A stretch of DNA of 64,000 nucleotides from Trifolium pratense (taxonomy: Eukaryota > Streptophyta > Magnoliopsida > Fabales > Fabaceae): positions 35,394,338 to 35,458,337 of the forward strand of contig NC_060059.1 in the NCBI RefSeq assembly GCF_020283565.1, read 5' to 3'. Positions 1 through 12,450 of the stretch are shown here, piece after piece. Below the pieces are notes generated by a model. That model was not told where the DNA came from and made no database searches. It worked only from the letters and a program-made list of their open reading frames with translations. The position numbers were made by a program, and so were the translations under genes. How positions within the stretch are numbered: the stretch's first letter is position 1; every line of letters begins with the position of its first letter.

Positions 1-486
1 AAAATGAAATGGAAATGAAATTTGAAGAGAATTTATGAAGAATTTGAGTTAGAGTTTTTCTAGGGTTTGTTTCTTTGTTTTTCTTCTTCTTCTTTCTTTT
101 TTCTTCTTAGTAGTGAAAGAAGAAACTAAGACCCTATGGTTCTGTTATTATCTCACTGAGTTTTTTTTTAGAGAGAGAAAGTAGAGAGAGAGAGAAAGTT
201 ATGTGTGTGTAGCGGACGTGAAAATAGAATTAGATCTGATTTATTTTTTGCTTTTTATTTTATTTTAATTTAATTTTTTGTTATCGTTGTTGTTGTGTTG
301 TTAATGTAACACTTGCACACACATAGACACACACTCTGTCTTCTGAAAACAAGTCAAATCTTATTCTTCTTTGTGGCCTGTCTGTCTTCACCACATGTAT
401 TTATGTATGTATATCATGCCTTTATTATCCATATATACATGCATACATACATACCATGTACTCTTTAACTTAAATCGGGAGTATTT

Positions 487-664
487 ACCAACGTAGTGTG
501 GCACAAGTGGTAGTAGATACTTAGATTTCTTAATTATTTGGTTCTTGGTTCGATCTCTGATCAGTGCGTATGGAGAAAACATTTGTTAGAAGAGGTCAAC
601 CTCTTCAATGGATCTCAGTTATCTCGATTAATCTCTGCAGCTGCGCGCGGAGAATACCTTTGGT
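487..664 (+). mobile_element. tRNA-derived SINE
   Basis: A pol III-like A box (GTGGCACAAGTGG, about 499-511) is followed by a B box (GGTTCGATCTC, about 548-558). The downstream part, ending near CTGCAGCTGCGCGCGGAG, matches in style the 3' body of SINEs I know from legume genomes. No coding potential. I could not fix a target-site duplication, so the ends are approximate. Confidence 0.6.
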
Positions 665-1907
665 TTACCAATAAAACAAAATAAATTGGGAGTAATTAAA
701 TCCTCCTGATAGTCCTTAATGTAGATTCGTTGCAAATCTATGTATCTAGTCAATTATATGGACTAGATACATTAGATTTTTAATGAATATATAAAGTAAA
801 ATTTCTCTTATATTAAGGACTTGAGGGATCATACACTTAAAATTTATTGAATAATTAATACTATACTTTATCTGTATTAAAGATTATATTAAAGAGTAAA
901 TACATCGATTATTGAATAAATCTAAAGAAAAAAATTATGTTTGATAAATATTCATGTATAGGGTATTAGATGGTCACTGTCATTAGAAAAGGATGACATA
1001 ACATAAATAACATATAACATATTAACATACATCATCTATCTTGGTATCCATCCATACAACATGTATGCATCGTACAAATAGACATACATGTATGATATAT
1101 GCATACAACATGCATGCTTAAGTGGCATGTATGGTCTTAAATTATTATTAAAACATGTGGGATAAGAGACCCGAATAAAAAGGGTAAAAGTAATGTAAAC
1201 ATCATAAATTCTTATTCATGTGTTTCCTTTTCTTCTTTTTTTTATTTAACATGTTACGTATAAAATTATTACATTTGCTTAATAGTGATTCATTTTTGTC
1301 TTAAAATTATAAGATACCGTGTATATAAAATGTGATGTTCTTAGGTACATGTTAATAAGATTTTAAGAAGAAAACATTTAGTTGTAAAATGTTAGAAATA
1401 AATTAGCAAGTCAAAAGTTCAATAAAATATAAATTCGCAAGTCAAAGTAATTTAAATACAATACACTAAATTTATAATTTGCTAGATAAAAAAATATATA
1501 ATTTGATCTCATGCTGATCTTCAACTTTTTTTTTCTTTTTGACTAAATGTTGATCTTCAGGTTAATTAATAGAAACAATCAAAATACATCTGCAGCATAG
1601 AACCACATGGTAAAAAACATCATTTTCATCCTAAAATTACGTTCTTTGTATTTGATGGCATTATGGCATAGTTGTACATAAATGAAGTTATTTTATTTTA
1701 TTTTTTTCTTGTTTATGTTATAGTTTTTGCTAGTACATGTATAATAGTTTTACATGCATTGAATTTGTACGCTCTAAAATTTAATTTTGCATTATCACAA
1801 AGAAATAGTAAAATACATTGTGTTTGATGTCATAGTTGTAAATAAATGAAGTTGTTTTATGTTTTGTTTTGTTATATATGACCAATAAAGATATAAAAAC
1901 CAATTTT

Positions 1908-1985
1908 CATGAGTATAGTTCAGTTAGTAAATACATTGTTACATGTAAGGATCGAAATTCGAACTTCAAACTCCTTACTTATTTA
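1908..1985 (+). mobile_element. Degenerate tRNA-derived SINE head
   Basis: The stretch has an A-box-like TAGTTCAGTTAGT and a degenerate B box around GAAATTCGAACTT, with the spacing of a tRNA-like SINE head. It resembles the common legume SINE whose head reads like a tRNA with 'GCTCAGTTGGTAG'. It lacks a clear tail and duplication, so it is probably an old fragment. Confidence 0.45.
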
Positions 1986-2336
1986 TTTTAAAGTTAAAAT
2001 TATAACCAATACTTGAGAGGAAAAAAAAAAAAAAACATAAGAACCAAAAAGTGCATGTACATTTGCTAAAAACCAAGTCAATATAAGATCACATATCTCA
2101 TCTAGAACCATTGAGCATACAAAGAAAGTTTGGAATGAACTAATGAAACAAATTGTAGGCGGTGCTTGATATTTGGATAAAAGCTTTCTTAAATTTATGC
2201 ATCTTATTATGAGATCCGAATAAACTACATACACGAAAAACATCTATCAATGAGCAAGTAGCAAACTTTTTTTTTATAATGAAATGCAATAGCAGTAGTT
2301 TATAAAAAAATACAAAAAAGCATCAGTAGTTAGTAC

Positions 2337-3654
2337 TGATAAGTGCCAAAAAGTGGTAATTTTACTTATATATTTTAAGTACTTATTCACTTATTTTAAA
2401 AGTAATTTCATATAAAAAACCCAACTAATTGTAAATATTAGTTTTAATGAAAAAATTAGTTATATTTACTATTTCTATCTAATTCCAACATTTTTTGTAG
2501 GAAAATTTGGATTGAATGAAATTTGGAACGAAGAGATAAAGATTTTGAGTATGAGTTGTTGGCTAAGCGACGACAAAGCGACAGACAAAGCGACACAAGA
2601 TGTCAGAAAATGCAGAAAAATCAGTGTCGTCGCTAAGCGAGGGATAGCGAGTCAAGTCAGTGGTAGGATGCGCTTTAGCGAGAGATAGCAAGGGATAGCG
2701 AGAGGTCGTCGCTGGGCTAGCCGTAGCGAGAGCCAGCGAAGCTGTGGTGGCTAAAAAGTACTTCAGGGACAGGGTGAAGAAACCTCCGTCGCTAAGCAAA
2801 CAGTTTCGTCGCTAAGCGAAGATCCACTTTTCTGTCACTTATAAAAGGCCATCAGACTTTATTTTTTCATATCCAATTCACTTTCAACCACTCAAAAACA
2901 CGTCCATAAGCAGAGAGAGACCCCAGGAGCCAGAATCAAGGAGATTTGATGGTGGATCTACAATTTTTGTTTGGAAATCATCATTGATGTTTGTTCATCT
3001 CTCTTTTCTTCTTATCTTTTATAAAGCTATCATGAATATGAATAGTTAATCTCTCTTTTGTTGGGATTAGGTGTAAATTACTCTATTAGTATGTATTTAT
3101 CTTGATCTTGTTATATATGTTTTAGTTTATCTATCAATATTGATATTATCTTTGAATCTCACCATGTTTTATTTTAATATTTGAATTGTTATAGACATAT
3201 ACTCTTTGAATCTAAAAGAACTAAGATGATATCTATTAAAACTTAAATTCTAGACATAGATTTAGGTTTAATGTTCACTTTTTGTATCGGATCTTAATGT
3301 TATTGTGTTGATTGACTTTCCGAGACATCAGAGGTTAATAGGTATAATAGATATACCGGCGTTATCTGGACACGGAAACGTACGACGAGTGATACGTGAT
3401 AATATTGGTAGATGACTAAAATCTATATAATTGATTAGGGAAATACAAATGAATGAGTTAATGAAATCTAATCCCAGCAAACTTATCTCTCTGTGATTTC
3501 GATCATTTCTCCACCATCACCATATTTTCATACTTTCTCATAAACAAACACTTTCAATCACTTTACTTAAAATTATATTAATTGTTGAACGGCATTGATA
3601 TCGCATCAGCCTCTGTGGAGACGATAAAAATATACTTACTTTTGTACTTCAACA
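2337..3654 (+). mobile_element. Solo LTR (Tat/Ogre-like guess) with 5-bp TSD AGTAC
   Basis: The unit begins TGATAAGTGCC and ends CTTCAACA, the TG...CA ends of an LTR, and is flanked by AGTAC at 2332-2336 and 3655-3659. There is no internal coding region and no second LTR, so a solo LTR left by recombination fits. A TATA box (CTTATAAAAGG, near 2841) lies in the middle, as for a U3/R border. The segment before it (about 2555-2830) is packed with short GCTAAGCGA/TAGCGAG words. The 3' part with 'CTGTGGAGACGATA' recalls LTR ends of Ty3-type Tat elements; that lineage is inference. A second copy lies at 4264-5519. Confidence 0.75.
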
Positions 3655-3730
3655 AGTACTAGCTTATTAAAAAAAATGTATAGAAAAGAAAAATGCACCA
3701 CCAAAAAAAAAATTATATATATATATGAAG

Positions 3731-4121
3731 AGGGATCAAATTACACCGGTGTAACATTTGAGTAATGTTACACCGCTCAATAACGCTTTAACGAATACAA
3801 ATTTTACAAAATCCACCGTTGGATTGAAAACTTATATCGTATAGATCATCCATATTAAATTTTACAAAAATCTAAAATCGTTTGACATGTTATTGAGACC
3901 GGGAAAGATTAATGGTTCATGCGCTTTTATCAAATACCGTTAATCTTGATCTATCTTAATAACATATCAAACGATTTTAAATTTTTATAAAACTTAACAT
4001 ATATGATCTATACAATATAAACTTTCAATCAAACGATAGATTTTGTAAAATTTGTATTCATTAAAGCGTTATTGAGCGGTGTAACATTACTCAAATGTTA
4101 CACCGGTGTAATTTGATCCCT
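3731..4121. mobile_element. MITE with long terminal inverted repeats (391 bp)
   Basis: The left end AGGGATCAAATTACACCGG is mirrored by the right end near 4121, and pairing continues through most of the element, so it folds into one long hairpin around a centre near 3925. TA-rich microsatellite flanks it (3715-3725 and 4126-4152), which hides the target duplication. It lies between the two LTR units. Part of its inner arm (GAATACGAATTTTACAAAA-type wording) recurs in the element at 16862-17200. Confidence 0.8.
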
Positions 4122-4125
4122 CCCC

Positions 4126-4157
<32 letters not shown>

Positions 4158-4245
4158 TATATTTTTCTCTTCTCTCTCCATTATAACCAAACTATATAAA
4201 ATTAAACTATAGAAGAAAACAAAAAAGGCTCAAATTAATTATCGG

Positions 4246-5690
4246 TCATGCTAAACAGTGCCTTGATAAGTGCCAAAAAGTAGTTGAATTATATTATGAA
4301 TTAAGGCAATTATTGACTTATTTTGCAAGATTTGTGTATATAAGTCCCCAAGAACTTGTACATATATGTGTTGGTCTAATTTTGGTTAGTTTATCTTTAA
4401 TCCCAACCATTTTGACAGGTTTTTGTAATTAAAGTTGAATTTTTGATGAAAAATTAATGTTTGAACTGATATATGCTGGCTGGGCTAAAGAAAGCCAGAG
4501 AAAGCTAGAAATCTGGTTGAATTGGCAGAGAGTTTCTGGCTTAAGTCAGAGAAAGCTACCGACCCTGTTGAATTGGCAAAATGTTTCTGGCTGGACCAGA
4601 GAAAGCCAGAAGAGCTGAGAGGTGACTCAGAGGGCTAGTGGGACACGTGTTAGCAAACTCATCTATGAAGTAAGGAAGCTGGCTGAGCCAGCTTAAAAAT
4701 CCAGTTCCACTATATAAGGCCACCATATGCAGAAAAAACAGAGAAAATACCATTCCCACCACTCAAATTCGTCTAGGAGAGACCTAAGAGGCAGATTCAA
4801 GGGTTTTGGAGGTGGATACACAACAATAGTTGAGGAATCATCATTGTAATGTTTGTTCATCTCTTTTCTTCTTAATCTTTTGTAAAGTTCTCATCATGAA
4901 TATGGGTAACTAATTTCTCTTGTTGTTGGGATTGAATGTAAATTACTCTATTAGTATGTGTTGATCTTGATCATGGTGTTATATATGTTCTAGTTACAAA
5001 TCAATATTGATGTTATCGTTGTTGTTATTGTTTTCATCTTTGGATTTAAAATGGTATAGGAATATATGTTTTGAATCTTGCTCTAGGATAACATCTATTA
5101 AAAGCTAAGATTTAGGAATATACTTAGATTTAATATTCACTTAAGGTATTGGCACTTAATGCTATTTGGATCGATTAAGCATCTGAGGGATCGGGGTTTG
5201 ATAGGTTTAATAGATTTCTCGACGTTATCTGGGGACCGAAACGTTCGATGAGTAAATACGTGATGATATTGATAAGTAGTTTGAATATGTATAATTGATT
5301 AAGGAAATATGTATGAATGCGTAGTTGAAGTTTAATCCTAGCAATTTAATCTCTCTGTCAACGTACTCATTGTTACTACTTTTATGTTTTCACACGTTTT
5401 TGTAATCAAACATCTTTGAAACCACTTTACTTGAAATTATATTAATTGTTGAAAAGCATCGGTATCGCATCAGTCCCTGTGGAGACGATAAAAACAATAC
5501 TTACTTTTGTACTTCAACATGCCCCGGCCCCAGGGCACTTGTTAAACATGACAAAAAAGGAAATAAAATACAAAATTAATGGTGATAAGATAATTTTTTA
5601 CACTTTCAATGCATTGAATTCGAAATTTTCAAAACAAAATTTCCATATTAATATGTTTAACTAGTGTCCCAGGGGCACTGTTTAACATAT
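4246..5690. mobile_element. Small GC-tipped inverted-repeat element split by an LTR unit
   Basis: The bases just left of the LTR unit (ATGCTAAACAGTGCC, about 4248-4262) and just right of it (CCAGGGCACTTGTTAAACAT, about 5530-5549) form the two arms of a palindrome. A related palindromic end occurs at 5653-5690 (ATGTTTAACTAGTGTCCC...GGGGCAC). This suggests an older short inverted-repeat element that the LTR entered. A similar motif stands alone near 62488-62523. Boundaries are approximate. Confidence 0.4.
4264..5519 (+). mobile_element. Second solo LTR of the same family
   Basis: It starts TGATAAGTGCCAAAAAGTAG and ends TTTGTACTTCAACA like the unit at 2337-3654, and shares its 3' half (the GATTGAATGTAAATTACTCTA-type block and the 'CTGTGGAGACGATAAAAA' end). 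The flanks are TGCCT (4259-4263) and TGCCC (5520-5524), a probable 5-bp duplication with one change. TATA box ACTATATAAGG lies near 4711. Its U3 carries different repeated words (CTGGCT / GAAAGCCAGA) from the first copy. No coding region. Confidence 0.7.
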
Positions 5691-6102
5691 TAATAATACT
5701 ATCCATCTGGGTAAGGAGACAACAAAAAATATTGTTTCACTTGAAGACGATAGCAATATTGTTTCAGTGTTTAGCATTTTCCATAAATTATTAGATTGTG
5801 ATTTTTGGTTTAGAATGTAATTGGTTAGAACTAAGAAGTGGACAAAGAAAGAACCTTCCCCTGAGAAATCAAAGTCATTGAAAATTTTGCTCTCTATTCA
5901 TTTCTTTCATTGGAGAGTGGATTCTCTCATGTTAATTTAGGATAAATTTTGTTTTGAACCATTGATTTGAGTGGAGAGAGAAAAAGAAAAGAAGAAAAAA
6001 GTGAATTGAAAGGTAGAGATTAAAGAAATTGAGGAATATGAGGAAAATTAAATGGAAAGAATCCATTCTCCTTTCATTGCAAATTTGCAATATTTATATT
6101 AA

Positions 6103-7053
6103 AGGCTTAATTAGTTAAACGGTCTCTTAAAGAAATTTTAGGTTTTATAATGGTCCCTTAAAGAAAAAAGGTATGAATTGGTCCCTTATTGATATCACGT
6201 TCGCCACATTGGTCCCTTCCGTTAATTTATTAAAACCAAATATATTAGGTGGACTAACATTACATGTGGTCCACCATAGATCTTAATAAATCATTTAATT
6301 TTAACCTTTAATTCTTTTGTCAAAATAGTAACCATTGGATTTTGTATGTCTACCACATCTAGCAATACACCATCAACAACTATTTTTTCTCTCCATTTTT
6401 CCATCTTCTTCAATGGACTCACCGTGAACACACCATTGAAGCTCCAATGGAGCTTTCACAAAAAAAACTCAAACCGGTCTCAAAAATCACAAAAGAATAC
6501 ACATATTCGCTTGATTTTTTGCACTGGTCATGAATCTATGCTTAGATTTCATGATGGAGGCTTATATTTTGAAAATCGAAACAACTTAAGAACATAAAAA
6601 TGACCAAAACATGATTCAAGCAAACCAACACAAAATTAACGGTTGGAAAAGCTTCAGAACGTGATATTGAACATAAATCAACTAATACTTACTTGGTTTA
6701 AACTTCAGAAGGAAATTGAAGAGACAAATTGAGGAAGAAGATGATGTTGGAAAATTGAGGAAAAAGATGAATTTTTGGATTTGTTTGAAGGTTGATTGAA
6801 GATTTGAGTATATTTTTTATGATATTTATGAAGAAGATGAAAAAGAATGGAGGAAGAATATGAAGAAGAGATGAGGAAGAAGATGAACAGTGTTTTTTTG
6901 TACAATTTAACGTTTTTTGTCAAAAACTAACGGAAATGACCAAAATGATTAACGGAGATGTCTTTAAGGGACTAATCCAGACATTTTTGTTTCTTTAAAT
7001 GAGCATTGTAAAACCTAAAATGTCTTTAAGAGACTATTTTGACTAATTAAACC
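6103..7053. mobile_element. Foldback DNA transposon (about 950 bp), non-autonomous
   Basis: The ends are inverted copies of each other: AGGCTTAATTAGTTAAACGG on the left and the reverse of it, with TTAAGAGAC...ACTAATTAAACCT, on the right. The 7-8 bp ATATTAA(A) occurs immediately outside both ends and is a likely target duplication. Inside are lines such as 'GGTCCCTTAAAG' and 'GGTGGACTAACATTA' that recur, truncated, at about 28030-28360. Open frames inside do not look like proteins. Confidence 0.65.
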
Positions 7054-8764
7054 TATATTAAAATATACTATTCTCTCCGTCCCAAAGTGGTAAACCAAAT
7101 ACATCCACTTTGATTGATCACTTTTTGCTTATATTTTGGGACGAATGGAATACATACTATGTTTTGGGGTATTTTGATGTTTTAACATCTGTTGTACCGG
7201 AGGTAGCATTGTAATAGTTGAATGATTTTGCATTTGTAAAAAAAAAGTATATTGTATGAAGAATGTGTAAATTATTGGAACGCATAGATTTATGCATTCT
7301 AAACATCACTATCAGAAATAGAGGAAAAAAATTCAATGAAAAATTAGATGGTAAATACTAATTTTTGCCATAAACTTGATAGAGTTAATACAAATTATCA
7401 ACATATATTCTTGATTTTATAACAAATAACACTGTAATAATTCATTGAGGTTCATTCTGGGCCTACACCTTAATATAGCCCATAAAACTCCAATATGGGC
7501 TTAGTATCCATAGAATTGGGTTTAAGCAAAATTTCAACGTGGGTAGGAATTTAGCTACAAACCAAGTTCATTTACTCAAGATTTTCCTCATCCCACCCCT
7601 TGTGTTTCTTTTCTACCTTTGTTATTCCATTTTTGTTCTTGTATAAAAATTTTGGAGCGCGTTTTTCGAATTTTTTATAGTTCAAATTCGGGAAAAATTT
7701 GGAAAACACATTCCGAAGTTTTTTCGAAGGAAAAAAGAATTCGGAAAACGTGTTCCGAAATATTTATTCAGGGCAAAAATAGAAAAACATGGTTAGAACA
7801 GAAACATGGGGGGAGGGGAGAGATTTGATTAATTAAACAGTCAGATATTCGATCTATTCAAAAATCGAAAGAACTTTGGAAGATATAACAGATCAATGTT
7901 TCAAGACCATAAAAGAGGGAAATGTCACATCTTTTATTCAAAATCTTAAGATATACTATGAGTCCACCTTCTTATAAATCTAATATATTTTTCATTCATA
8001 ACTAATGTAAGATTTAACCACTCATAATTCATCTCAGAGAATGGTGTGAGTAAGGGTAATTGAATGAAAAGTTGAAAACAAACCCATACACAATGAGAGG
8101 TTTGGATATAGATATAGATACGATTCACTTTTCCAATCTAATATTGTCTCCATCTCTTACTAGGAACCACTTGAACTGATCATGATAACGTGAAAGATGA
8201 TGACATTAACATACATGAATTAATTGATAACGTATTTTGTCCTTCCTGTTTGGATCATGTCATCCTCAAATCATATTTTTTCATTGCAACACCTATGTCC
8301 TTTTCCACTAATTTTTTCATTGCAACAAGACAATTTTTCAGATTCTTTTACCTTAATTTAGTTACACTTACGCATTTTAGCTTTTCACTTTTCACCCAAC
8401 TATATATACATAAGTAATAGAATTAAAAGGGTATCAAAAGTAACTTTCAATATGAGACTTGACCAATGCATGTAGATAATTTGTTCTAATTAAATTTCAA
8501 AACATACATCATTGGATAAACTAGAAATCTAAATCATAACGATTGCCATAACAAAGAAGTAAAAATTACAAACAAACCATTGATGAACATCATCATCATC
8601 AATATCACAAACATATATAGAAAACAAAATAAAAGTGCTACGTACTACATTAATTGGTGTGAGACAAATAGTGACAAACATAACCGAGGATTATTATTAT
8701 GTTGATCTAATTTGTGTCATGAGTATGAAGAATGATCTTTGTAAACTAACACACGTGTCCTTAA
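7054..8764. other. Intergenic stretch, no recognisable gene
   Basis: AT-rich spacer upstream (in + coordinates) of the SWEET 3' end. Around 7650-7790 there is an imperfect short repetition of the words TTCGG/GGAAAA/TTCCGAA, giving a short open frame with a repeating Lys-rich pattern. I take this as a degenerate repeat rather than a gene. Nothing else is supportable. Confidence 0.5.
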
Positions 8765-11017
8765 CTAAGACGTGTCCCCTTTGAGTTCTTCTTCATCTCC
8801 CATTGCATTTTTGGATGGTTTTGCGGTGCCCATTTCCATTGATTCTTCTTGTGTTGTTTTTGTTTTTGCATTTCCTTTATTCTTACGATATATGAAATAC
8901 AATATTAGTTGCAATGTCCCTAATGCTGACCCTACACCATTTGGTACCTACAATTAACAAAATTAACCCATCATTTTGTCACTTTCAATGCCAAATATAA
9001 TAATGCAATACGAAATAATCACTCATAAGTCATTTCAATATTCCAATTGAAGTGATTATTGTGTACTTACTGCAATAAATGGGTCACGACCCAATAGACC
9101 AAAGACAAACCATGAGGTACCACAAAGAAACACAAATAGTGAAAGGAAGAATGGCATGAACTCCACACTTTTGGTTCTGATCACTAATCTCTGCACACAT
9201 CAAAATTAAGAAATTTAATACATATTCATAAAAAATAATTATGCATATGGACATATTTATAAAATTAACTTTGTATATATATAGGTTAGATGCACATAAG
9301 AGTAGATTATTTTAAAAGTGAATGAATTGTACAGTAATAATGAAAATAATAGGAAACAGATTCCATGCACTAAACTAAGCATAATGCTTTATTTAGCTAA
9401 ACACTCAAACTTAGATGTCTCATTCATATTAAATTACTCTTATTTTCACATTGTAAAACAGTTAAAAGTCCAAATGTACATCACTTGATAATTTCATCAT
9501 AAATTAGTCGGCAACTCGATGATTAGTTTCATAGCGAAACAAAATAACTTAAGACATATAGATACTTCGAAACGTCTACTAAATTAAAGATCCTAAATTA
9601 CGTCTAAAGCGAACCAAAATGACTTAAGACATGTAGATACTTCAAAACGTCTACTAAGACTAGATAGAAAATAAAAAATAACATTTTTTAAGTATTATTT
9701 TCTATAGTAAAGATAAGGAAAAGTAAATAATTTCAAATCCAATGACAAGATAAGGATAAGAAAAACAAAACACACAAAATAATTAAAATAGAAAGTATGA
9801 ACATAACTTACCATAATTGAGAGTGGTGAACCATACATAATGATGGAAAATATTGCAGCAGCAAAACCACAAAACACTTTCCTTGAATTACCATGAAGAG
9901 CAAACAGAGAGATGAAAACAACAGCAGAGAAAATTGTCATCACAATGGCAAATAAGCCACTTATTTTCAACTTCTCCTTTTTAGGTGCAAACAAGATGAA
10001 AGTGAAAACATATATGATTTCAATAACTGCTCCTGCTCCATTGATGATTGTTACAAGCATGTTGTCTGGTGACACAAATGGTAAACCATACCTATAAATT
10101 GTAAAATTAATTAATACTCAAATTAGAAACATGTTCTATATAAGTTAATTATATAATTAATAAATAACTAAACTAATAGAAATTAAAATTAAATTAACAT
10201 TTTCTTTTTGCACATGAATGAAAATTAAAATTAATCTTGTATAAAGAATATATAGAATCAACCCACTTGAAATTTCTCTTATTCAAATTCAAATGAACTT
10301 GTTAATTTGAAAATTAAGAAAAAATTTTGTCAAGAAAAAAATTAAGAAAAAAGAATGTACCATGTAGTAATTAGAATAGTGTGTCTAGTTCTAAGCCAAA
10401 ATTTGGAATTTAAAAGAGAAAATTCAACTTTTATAAAAAAAAAGTGAAAATTCAACTACTATTGTATAGTTCTAGAAATTGCACCATTTTATAACATACC
10501 CGCCACAAATATAACATAACCGCCACAAAAAATGAAGAAAATGATAAGTGAATGATGCTAAGAAAGAAGATGAAGAAGGAAAGAAAGTTACCAAGCAGAA
10601 AGAAGACAGTTGAGAAGTGTCATAGTGTAAGGAACACCTGAGAATTTCTCTGTTGATTTGTTCACAATAATTCTCTTGAAAGTGATTCTACAAAAAAGCC
10701 AAATTTCACTTACTCAAAACTTTGTACCACACAGAAAAAGATTAAATTTTTATACATCATAAGGAACAAGAAATGAAAAAGATTAAAAGGGTAACTGTAA
10801 AATGATTCAAAAAGTGGAAAAGTTTGAAGAAATGAATCAATACATTGGAGCCAAGAAGAGAAAAAGACCAAAAGCATTTCCTGCATAAGAAAAAATGAAG
10901 AAAGAAAATGAGAAACAGAGAAAAACAGAATTCTACAAAACCAAGAACTCAAAACAAGAACATTAAGAGGATCATGAAGTTACCAAATAATCCGAATACA
11001 AAATGAGCAATATCCAT
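8765..11017 (-). CDS. SWEET1: SWEET sugar transporter (clade I, SWEET1-like)
   Basis: Bidirectional sugar uniporter of the MtN3/saliva family, which moves hexoses or sucrose across the plasma membrane or internal membranes. Six exons on the minus strand: 11017-10984, 10880-10844, 10687-10592, 10091-9812, 9190-9071 and 8947-8765. All introns are GT-AG and the frame closes to 249 residues, normal for SWEETs. The start [13 protein letters not shown] is the typical N-terminus. The first MtN3 repeat has [14 protein letters not shown] wording (here [15 protein letters not shown]); the second has [20 protein letters not shown] and [13 protein letters not shown]. Seven hydrophobic segments are expected. 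The C-tail is charged and ends GDTS. Residue wording is closest to SWEET1, a glucose carrier in Arabidopsis; substrate is inferred. The large fourth exon joins what are often two exons in relatives. Confidence 0.93.
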
Positions 11018-11188
11018 GATCTTGATGATGATGAAGCTATGAAGATATTTGAGAAGTTGAAGAAACTATAAGAAAGTTTTTGTGAAATTTTTGAGAGAGT
11101 TTTGATGAAAGAATCAATTGGTTTCTTTTTTCTTTTGTGAAATGAAAACTGATACTAGTGAGTGGTAATGTGCAGTTGAAAAAGCAAA

Positions 11189-11196
11189 TATTTATA
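11189..11196 (-). promoter_or_regulatory. TATA box of the SWEET gene
   Basis: TATAAATA on the minus strand, 172 bases upstream of the ATG, in otherwise plain AT-rich sequence. It would give a 5' leader of roughly 140 bases, normal for a plant gene. Assigned by motif and distance only. Confidence 0.5.
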
Positions 11197-11831
11197 GGAA
11201 AAATGGAAAGATTATTTTATATGAAAAATAATCAAATGAAAGAATTGAAACTTGAAAGGTAACTAACTAACAAGTTGTGTTTGTGGGAGTAAAATATAGA
11301 GAAGTGTGTGTAGTGTATATAGTGAGAAAGGTTTATATATTTTTTTTATTAGGTTCATTTGAATGCTTTTATTGTTTTTAAGGTTATTTATTTTTTCAAC
11401 TTTTTTTCCTTAGTAATATACATGTCAATATTATCAATATATAGAAATAAATTTTTTTACGCCGTTTAACAGCAACTAAATTCTGTCAGACGTAAAAGGT
11501 ACCAATTTTTTTTTTTGAGGTTAAGAATTGAATTCCTAATGGCTTATTTGAGACGATAGTATACATATATTCCTTTCGATTATTATTATTAGACTTAATT
11601 GCATTTTTTATTCTGCTATTTTGCAAGATCTGCGATTTTGATCCTCCTATTTTAAAATCAAACATTCTTGCCCCTATTTTGATTTTTTTTTTCACTTTTT
11701 AATTAGTCACATAGCAAAAGATATAGAGTAAGCAAAAAGTCAATTAGACATGATGCATCATTAAAATATTACTAGTGGTTTATGAGTCAAACACATGAGA
11801 CAAAATATAGAACATTGGATGATTTTAGAAA

Positions 11832-12015
11832 GAATTTAATTTATATGCACCGTCGGTGTAAAATTATTTTGCACATGCGTCCAATAATATACCGACACAT
11901 CATGTATGGTCATTAAAAACACATAATGTGTCACATTCATTAAATAATGTGGCAACGCGTCATTGGATGTATGTGTAAAAAAAATTTACACCGACGGTGC
12001 ACAACAATTAAACTC
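11832..12015. mobile_element. Mutator-type MITE with 9-bp TSD
   Basis: The 184-bp unit begins GAATTTAATT and ends AATTAAACTC, with a second, inner inverted block ATGCACCGTCGGTGTAAA / TTTACACCGACGGTGCA. The 9-bp TTTTAGAAA stands directly outside both ends (11823-11831 and 12016-12024). A 9-bp duplication and G...C ends fit Mutator-like elements. It has no coding capacity. Confidence 0.85.
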
Positions 12016-12276
12016 TTTTAGAAAACTAAAATGGAACCTTAAGACCTTTATTTTTGTACTTCGTGTGAGACACTCCTAGCTACTACTAGTATCTCATCAA
12101 CTCATAGTCTCAAACTCAAATAAATGCAATCTTACGTAATTTAAATCTTATATTCATATTTTTAGTACTTAATACCTGTTCAATTATCAATCACAAAACA
12201 TAGACTATAAAATACTTCCATACATATATAGCGAGGCTTATATGTCTCAACTACATGCAACTATACGGAAACGGAT

Positions 12277-12450
12277 TTGATGCAGCACCCTGCTGTAACA
12301 GATCTACACCGTCCGATCTGAATTGACGGTTCAGATTGTTTAATTTAGAAAATTGTGTTTGAAATGTGTACCGTCTGATCATAAATGAATGGTCCAGATT
12401 AACTACAGCAGGAAATTGTGTTAAAAATTTACTGTAGGGAATCCAGGTCC
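12277..12450. mobile_element. MITE-like palindromic fragment
   Basis: The words CCCTGCTGTAACAGAT and ACTACAGCAGGAAA at the two sides form an imperfect inverted repeat. Between them, ACCGTCCGATCTGAAT and ACCGTCTGATCATAAAT form a direct repeat with nearby ATGGTCCAGATT/ACGGTTCAGATT. I know this wording as a frequent legume repeat. The ends are not fixed. Confidence 0.4.

Larger units (their letters stand above)
1..2336. other. AT-rich intergenic region without a recognisable gene
   Basis: No open reading frame here resembles a known protein. The first 200 bases contain a CT-rich then GA-rich stretch (about 66-195), as found in plant 5' leaders, so a gene running off the left edge is possible but unproven. 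About 1010-1140 is rich in CATG-type palindromic words. Two SINE-like segments are listed separately. The rest looks like ordinary AT-rich spacer. Confidence 0.5.

Noticed and set aside
6346..6597. 83-residue frame within the 6103-7053 element
   Set aside because: Low-complexity Ser/Thr start, then no known pattern; it is inside a non-autonomous transposon.
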